From: Rhizobium sp. CC-YZS058
GTDB lineage: Bacteria; Pseudomonadota; Alphaproteobacteria; Rhizobiales; Rhizobiaceae
Direction of reading: 5' to 3'
NCBI RefSeq assembly: GCF_034720595.1
Contig: NZ_JAYESJ010000001.1
Span: 622,501 to 686,500 of the forward strand
Length of the DNA stretch: 64,000 nucleotides
A program made the translations under genes and the position numbers. This document shows, in pieces, positions 59,615-64,000 of the stretch. Within the stretch, counting starts at the first letter, position 1; the number at the start of each line of letters is the position of its first letter. The notes under the pieces are model-generated. The model was not told the DNA's origin, searched no databases, and saw only the letters and a list, made by a program, of their open reading frames with translations.

Positions 59615-59643
59615 ACCATAAAATGTATAAAATATACTGTCAA
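59615..59643 (-). promoter_or_regulatory. Promoter of the DapA-type gene with internal operator-like palindrome
   Basis: On the minus strand TTGACA (59638-59643) is followed after 17 bp by TATGGT (59615-59620). The spacer holds the palindrome GTATATTTTATAC (59625-59637), typical of a repressor site between the boxes. The region is far more AT-rich than its surroundings. The regulator is unknown. Confidence 0.6.
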
Positions 59644-59691
59644 GCGGTGCTAACCCACTGCTGATCGCACCATTGAGCATTCGTCGATGGC

Positions 59692-60618
59692 TTACCCGTC
59701 GCTCAGCAGTTCTTCCTCTGCGCGCATGATCTCGGCAAAGCCGCGGCGCAGCCGCCCGGCATCGCGCAGCGGCGGCGCTCCGAACTGGCGGGCATATTCG
59801 CGAGAAAATTGCGAGGGGCTCTCGTAGCCGACTTGCCGGCCGGCGCTGCCGGCATCCAGCAGCTGCTCCACCATCAGCCGCCGCGCCTCCTGCAGGCGCA
59901 GTTGCTTCTGGTACTGCATCGGGCTCATGGCGGTGATCGCCTTGAAATGGTGGTGGAGCGAAGACACGCTCATGCTCACCCGACGCGCGAGATCCTCGAT
60001 CCGCAGCGGCAGGTGGTAATGCTCCTTCAGCCAAAGACAGGCGCGGCTGATCTGCTGCGATTGGCTCTCCGCCGCCGCCATCTGCCGCAGCCGCGCGCCA
60101 TGCGGGCCGATGAGCAGGCGGAAGATCAGCTCCTGCTCGATCAGCGGCAGGAGAACCGGAATTTCTTCGGGACGCTCGATGAGCCGCAGGAGCCGCAATG
60201 CGGCCTCTTCAAGCTCCTCCGTCAGCGGTGCGACACTCATTCCACGCGGGGAAACAGGCGCCGGCGCAACCACCGTGCCGAGACGCTGCAGAACGGCGGG
60301 GATTCGCAGAGGGTCGATCTCGAACACCAGGGACAGATAGGGCTTGTCAGGCGAGGCGGCGATGATCTGCGAGGAGACCGGCAGGTCGAAGGAGGTCAGC
60401 AGATAGTCCTGCCCGCCATAGAGATAGGCCTCGTTGCCGAGCAGCACGCGCTTGGCGCCCTGGGCAATCAGGGCGAAGCTCGGCTTGTACTGCCCGCAGG
60501 CCATTGCGCCATCGCCGGAATAGCGATGCAGCGTCAGGCCGGGCACGGCGGTCCGGTGGTCGCCAACGGTGGCTGCGTGGCGGGCGATGAGGTCGATGAA
60601 TGTCTGTCGGCGATCCAT
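59692..60618 (-). CDS. AraC-family transcription regulator
   Basis: The 308-residue protein has the AraC-type N-terminal cupin-like domain (residues ~20-170: YKPSFALIAQGAKRVLLGNEAYLYGGQDYLLTS) and a double helix-turn-helix at the C-terminus (IEDLARRVSMSVSSLHHHFKAITAMSPMQYQKQLRLQEARRLM; GYESPSQFSREYARQFGAPP). It is divergent from the alcohol dehydrogenase gene, a pairing common in bacteria, so that gene is its likely target. Confidence 0.9.
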   Translation of the reverse strand: MDRRQTFIDLIARHAATVGDHRTAVPGLTLHRYSGDGAMACGQYKPSFALIAQGAKRVLLGNEAYLYGGQDYLLTSFDLPVSSQIIAASPDKPYLSLVFEIDPLRIPAVLQRLGTVVAPAPVSPRGMSVAPLTEELEEAALRLLRLIERPEEIPVLLPLIEQELIFRLLIGPHGARLRQMAAAESQSQQISRACLWLKEHYHLPLRIEDLARRVSMSVSSLHHHFKAITAMSPMQYQKQLRLQEARRLMVEQLLDAGSAGRQVGYESPSQFSREYARQFGAPPLRDAGRLRRGFAEIMRAEEELLSDG

Positions 60619-60802
60619 TACGGTCCTGAACGGGTATGTCGAACTGCGCTGCCGTCTGCGCCTGTGAGGGCGTGCGGGCGAGACGACACTACGTGCCTTT
60701 TGCAGGATCGTGCAAGAAGTTTGCAGGAAAGGACGATGCGTGCGCGCCGCTTTACGCGCATGATGCCGGCGCTACTCCGACATTCCTGAAAGGATGCACC
60801 GC

Positions 60803-61843
60803 ATGGCTCTCGCACGAGGATATGCCGCGACCGACGCGTCGAAACCCCTCCAGCCCTTCACCTTCGAACGGCGGGCCCCGAATGACGACGATATCGTCAT
60901 CGACATCAAGTTTTCGGGCATCTGCCATTCCGACATTCATCAGGTTCGCAATGAGTGGGGCAATTCGATCTACCCCATGGTTCCGGGCCACGAAATCGTC
61001 GGCATCGTGTCCGCCGTCGGCAAGAACGTGACCAAGTTCAAGCCGGGCGACAAGGCCGGCGTCGGCTGCTTCGTTAATTCCTGCACCGCCTGCGCCAGCC
61101 GTGATCTCGACCGCGAACAGTATATGCCGGGTCTGGTGCCGACCTATAACGGCTACGAGGCGGACGGAAAGACCCCGACCTATGGCGGCTATTCCGACTC
61201 GATCGTCGTGAAGGAGGACTATGCGCTCTCCATCCCCGACAATCTGGATTTTGCGGCCACCGCGCCGCTTCTGTGCGCCGGCATCACGCTCTATTCGCCG
61301 CTCAAGCACTGGCAGGCGGGCCCGGGCAAGAAGGTCGCCGTCGTCGGCATGGGCGGTCTCGGCCATATGGGCGTCAAGCTCGGCGCAGCGCTCGGTGCGG
61401 AAGTCACCGTGCTCAGCCAGTCGCTCTCCAAGAAGGAAGACGGGCTGAAGCTCGGCGCCACGCATTATTATGCGACCAAGGACCCGGAAACCTTCAAGGC
61501 GCTTGCCGGCAGCTTCGACCTGATCCTCTGCACGGTCTCGGCCGAAATCGATTGGAACGCCTATCTGTCGCTCTTGAAGCCCGATGGCGCGATGGTGCTT
61601 CTCGGCATTCCGGAGAACCCTGTGCCGGTTCACGCCTTCGGCCTCGTCGGCGGCCGCCGCAGCCTGGCCGGCTCGATGATCGGCTCGATCAAGGAAACGC
61701 AGGAAATGCTCGACTTCTGCGGCGAGCACAACATCGTCTCGGAGATCGAAATGATCCGCATGGATCAGGTCAACGAGGCCTATGAGCGCGTGCTGAAGAG
61801 CGATGTCCGCTATCGTTTCGTCATCGACACGGCGACGATCTGA
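60803..61843 (+). CDS. Zinc-type NAD(P)-dependent alcohol dehydrogenase (YahK/CAD type)
   Basis: The 346-residue medium-chain dehydrogenase probably reduces aldehydes. Catalytic zinc ligands are C41 (GICHSDIH), H63/E64 (GHEIVG) and the Cys of [10 protein letters not shown]. The Rossmann motif is [17 protein letters not shown]. The structural-zinc loop keeps C89, C94 and C97, but the next two Cys are replaced (R100 and M108), so structural zinc binding is doubtful. ATG 60803 follows AAAGGA at nine bases; ATG 60794 is less likely. Confidence 0.92.
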   Translation: MALARGYAATDASKPLQPFTFERRAPNDDDIVIDIKFSGICHSDIHQVRNEWGNSIYPMVPGHEIVGIVSAVGKNVTKFKPGDKAGVGCFVNSCTACASRDLDREQYMPGLVPTYNGYEADGKTPTYGGYSDSIVVKEDYALSIPDNLDFAATAPLLCAGITLYSPLKHWQAGPGKKVAVVGMGGLGHMGVKLGAALGAEVTVLSQSLSKKEDGLKLGATHYYATKDPETFKALAGSFDLILCTVSAEIDWNAYLSLLKPDGAMVLLGIPENPVPVHAFGLVGGRRSLAGSMIGSIKETQEMLDFCGEHNIVSEIEMIRMDQVNEAYERVLKSDVRYRFVIDTATI

Positions 61844-61851
61844 CCAGCCTG

Positions 61852-61879
61852 CCGGCGCGGGGTCCGCTCCGCGCCGGCG
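61852..61879. terminator. Hairpin between convergent genes
   Basis: GCCGGCGCGG pairs with CCGCGCCGGC across an 8-nt loop, directly after the alcohol dehydrogenase stop and three bases before the end of the convergent gene. No T-tract is present, so its strength is uncertain. Confidence 0.5.
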
Positions 61880-61882
61880 CTC

Positions 61883-62995
61883 TCACAGCGCCAACCGGCG
61901 CTTGATGTCCTCGTCCTTTTCCTGCCGCTGGATGACGACGCCGCTCCAGCCCAGCCCGCTGTAATCTTCGTAGCCAAGCGTCTCGGCATAGGCGACGAGC
62001 GTGCCGTCGCTCATATAATAGCTGCCGCGCGGGGCCTTCTGCGGCGGGCTCAGCGCAAATCGGGTATAGACGAGGTCCGCCCGGGAAGCGGCGATCACCA
62101 TGCCCTGGCCGTCGAGCAGCAGCACCGTGGTGCGCTCCTCGTCCGCTTCGGGAATATTCGCCTCCTTGCGCACGATCGACTGGCCCTGGTTTGCCCAGTC
62201 GAAATAGACGCCCAACGCACCGAGCAGCGCTCCGTCCGTCTTGCCGCCGCCGCGGATCCCGGTTGCGTAAACCAGCGCATCGGCATTGCCGTGCAGCGGG
62301 CTCGGCTTGACGACATCGACGATATAGTCGTCGCCGCTGTGCGTGCCCATGGCCGCCTTGACCCAAGGCTCATTCGAGAGATCGCGCCCGAGAATGGTCT
62401 TGCGAAACCGTGGATTGGCGGAGGCTATGGCCCGTCCCGCCCGGTCGACCATCACCAGGTCGAGATAGACGGTGTAGAAGCGGTTGATGACGCCGAGGCG
62501 CTCTGCGGCGAAGGCGTTGCGGGCTGCGTCGGGTCGTTCCAGCGCTTCCCACAGCGCGGTGTCGGTGGCCCACCACCGCACGTCGGCCGTGCGCTCGAAG
62601 AGGTTGCGGACGATCAGCTGCACCAGGGTCTGCGCCAGGTCGACGAGGCGGATGCCCTCCATCTGGTGCACGAGCTCATCCGCCATGCTGCGCCCCAGCA
62701 GCACCCGCTCCAGCACCTCCTTCTGAAACGCTGCCGCAACGCTGGCGGAAACGCCGGCCAGCCGTTGCACCTCCTGCGCCACGACGGCAAAGCCGCGGCC
62801 GATCTCGCCGGCGCGCGCTGCCTCGATACTGGCATTGATGCCGAGCAGCCGGATCTGGCGAACGATCTCTTCGTTCTCCCGGCCGAACTTGTCGACTTCG
62901 GTGCCGATCCGCTCGGTCAGGGCCCGCATGGCGCGCGGTGTCGCGCGTCTCTCCGGCTGGCCGGCCTTCGGCTTCTGCTCGGCTTGCTCCGCCAT
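61883..62995 (-). CDS. Soluble MCP-like protein with C-terminal Cache-type sensor
   Basis: The 370-residue protein has no membrane segment. Residues ~25-125 carry a chemoreceptor signalling tip ([35 protein letters not shown]). Residues ~155-360 form a Cache-like sensor ([82 protein letters not shown]). In usual receptors the sensor precedes the signalling part and is outside the cell, so this order is reversed and cytoplasmic. ATG 62995 follows AGGGAAGG. Ligand unknown. Confidence 0.85.
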   Translation of the reverse strand: MAEQAEQKPKAGQPERRATPRAMRALTERIGTEVDKFGRENEEIVRQIRLLGINASIEAARAGEIGRGFAVVAQEVQRLAGVSASVAAAFQKEVLERVLLGRSMADELVHQMEGIRLVDLAQTLVQLIVRNLFERTADVRWWATDTALWEALERPDAARNAFAAERLGVINRFYTVYLDLVMVDRAGRAIASANPRFRKTILGRDLSNEPWVKAAMGTHSGDDYIVDVVKPSPLHGNADALVYATGIRGGGKTDGALLGALGVYFDWANQGQSIVRKEANIPEADEERTTVLLLDGQGMVIAASRADLVYTRFALSPPQKAPRGSYYMSDGTLVAYAETLGYEDYSGLGWSGVVIQRQEKDEDIKRRLAL

Positions 62996-63093
62996 GCCTT
63001 CCCTCGCTCGCCTATCACAATCTCTCAACAAGAAAACTCTAAAACAGAAAAGCTTGTGCGAAAGTTGTTGCAGTGCAAGGAAATGAGGCAGGA

Positions 63094-63558
63094 CTAAAGA
63101 AGCGGCAGCGGGCCGTCGTTCTTGATTTCCTCCATCACAGCATAGGTGCGCGTTTCCTTCACGCCCTGCAGGGTCCAGAGAAACTGGCCGAGGAAATTGC
63201 GATAGGCGCTCATGTCCTCGAACCTGGTCTTGACCAGATAGTCGAACCCGCCTGCCACCATATGGCACTCGATCACCGAGGGCGATTTGCGGATCGCCTC
63301 GGCAAAGGTGTCGAACACCTCCGGCGTCGTCTTGTCGAGCATCACCTCGATGAAGACGAGCAGGCCGAAGCCAAGCCGCTGCGGATCGAGCCGCGCGCCG
63401 AACCCCGAGACATAGCCCTCCTTCAGGAGACGGCGCATCCGCTCGCTGGTGGCCGTGGGGGAGAGCCCCACGCGCTCGGACAGTTCGAGATTGGTGATGC
63501 GCCCGTCACCCTGGAGGATCGAAAGGATCTTCCGGTCGATCTTGTCGATGCCGCTCAT
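63094..63558 (-). CDS. Lrp/AsnC-family transcription regulator
   Basis: The 154-residue regulator has the AsnC helix-turn-helix ([45 protein letters not shown]) and a RAM ligand-binding domain ([29 protein letters not shown]). Such proteins respond to amino acids and often control the adjacent gene. It lies seven bases after the M20 amidohydrolase gene on the same strand, so an operon is likely. Confidence 0.93.
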   Translation of the reverse strand: MSGIDKIDRKILSILQGDGRITNLELSERVGLSPTATSERMRRLLKEGYVSGFGARLDPQRLGFGLLVFIEVMLDKTTPEVFDTFAEAIRKSPSVIECHMVAGGFDYLVKTRFEDMSAYRNFLGQFLWTLQGVKETRTYAVMEEIKNDGPLPLL

Positions 63559-63565
63559 GCGTGTC

Positions 63566-64000
63566 TCAGGCAGCCAGCCGCGTTTCGGCGAGCTTCACCC
63601 AGTAGGAAATGCCGTGCGGAATCGCTTCGTCGTTGAAGTCATAAGCTGGATTGTGCAGGCCCGCCGTTTCACCATTGCCGATGAAGACGAAGGCGCCCGG
63701 GCGCGCAAGCAGCATGTAGGAGAAATCCTCCCCGCCCATCATCGGGTCGAGCGTGGCCGAAACCTGGGCCGGCCCGGCAACCGCGGCAGCGGCTTCCACG
63801 GCATGCTCCGTCTCGCGCGGGTGGTTGACGGTCACCGGATAGTTGCGGTCGTAATGCACGTGGATCGTCGCACCGAAGGCGGCGGCAAGGCCTCCGGCGA
63901 TCTCGCGGATCCGCCGCTCGGCCAGGTCGCGCGTGTCCGGCATCAGGGTGCGCACCGTGCCGGCCAGCTTCGCCTGCTCGGGAATGATATTGTGGGCAAA
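63566..64000 (-). CDS. M20-family amidohydrolase, C-terminal part
   Basis: The frame continues past the window edge; 144 codons plus stop are visible. The sequence AHNIIPEQAKLAGTVRTLMPDTRD, then IHVHYDRNYPVTVNHP, MMGGEDFSYMLLARPGAFVFIGNG and LHNPAYDFNDEAIPHGISYWVKL matches the dimerisation and C-terminal metal-binding parts of hippurate hydrolase-like M20 enzymes, which release amino acids from N-acyl forms. The E-D pair in GGEDF is typical. Confidence 0.92.
   Translation of the reverse strand, partial: FAHNIIPEQAKLAGTVRTLMPDTRDLAERRIREIAGGLAAAFGATIHVHYDRNYPVTVNHPRETEHAVEAAAAVAGPAQVSATLDPMMGGEDFSYMLLARPGAFVFIGNGETAGLHNPAYDFNDEAIPHGISYWVKLAETRLAA

Overview
The window comes from the chromosome of an alphaproteobacterium, most likely a member of the Rhizobiaceae. 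The signs are the linked sciP, ctrA and chpT cell-cycle genes, an EipA (DUF1134) homologue, an alphaproteobacterial RpoH, a cyoABCD-SURF1 operon, GANTC (CcrM) sites and TTAACCAT (CtrA) sites. No species is claimed.

Positions 1 to about 37247 are the right-hand part of a Mu-like transposable prophage; its left end lies outside the window. Order: MuA (C-terminal part) and MuB; small early genes; a reversed three-gene cassette (YnfA-type membrane protein, RMF/CrpP-like protein, DUF6894); GemA and a Mor/C-type activator; lysis genes; a Mu-type head module (DUF2730, DUF3486, gp28 terminase, DUF935 portal, F, G, protease/scaffold, decoration protein, capsid, gp36, gp37); a non-contractile, siphovirus-type tail (tube, frameshifted assembly chaperone, tape measure, tip proteins, J-like protein); fibre genes. 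It therefore resembles the B3/D3112/RcapMu type rather than the contractile-tailed Mu. Two nearly identical dyads stand in front of the lysis and protease/head operons, where Mu has its activator-dependent late promoters.

Right of the fibre genes, where Mu carries mom, is a more AT-rich cargo block (33878-36793): a HEPN-like gene facing left, then a HEPN-like gene, an overlapping unknown gene and an HExxH metallopeptidase facing right. Three repeat units at a 90-bp period (36991-37245) follow and are read as transposase-binding sites of the right end. The cargo block is the best candidate for an undescribed defence or superinfection-exclusion system.

From 37.3 kb on the DNA is host chromosome: an intact tRNA with anticodon CAU, mnmA, a LuxR-type regulator, sciP, fliJ, ctrA, a receiver-only regulator, chpT, eipA, a coiled-coil membrane protein, a TrmH methyltransferase, rluD, DUF2171, rpoH, two small membrane proteins, an MFS transporter, cyoABCD with SURF1, a small catabolic block (Ldh-type dehydrogenase, DapA-type lyase/deaminase, AraC regulator, zinc alcohol dehydrogenase), a cytoplasmic MCP/Cache protein, an Lrp regulator and the end of an M20 amidohydrolase.

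All assignments rest on reading motifs, gene order and overlaps by eye; no database search was possible.
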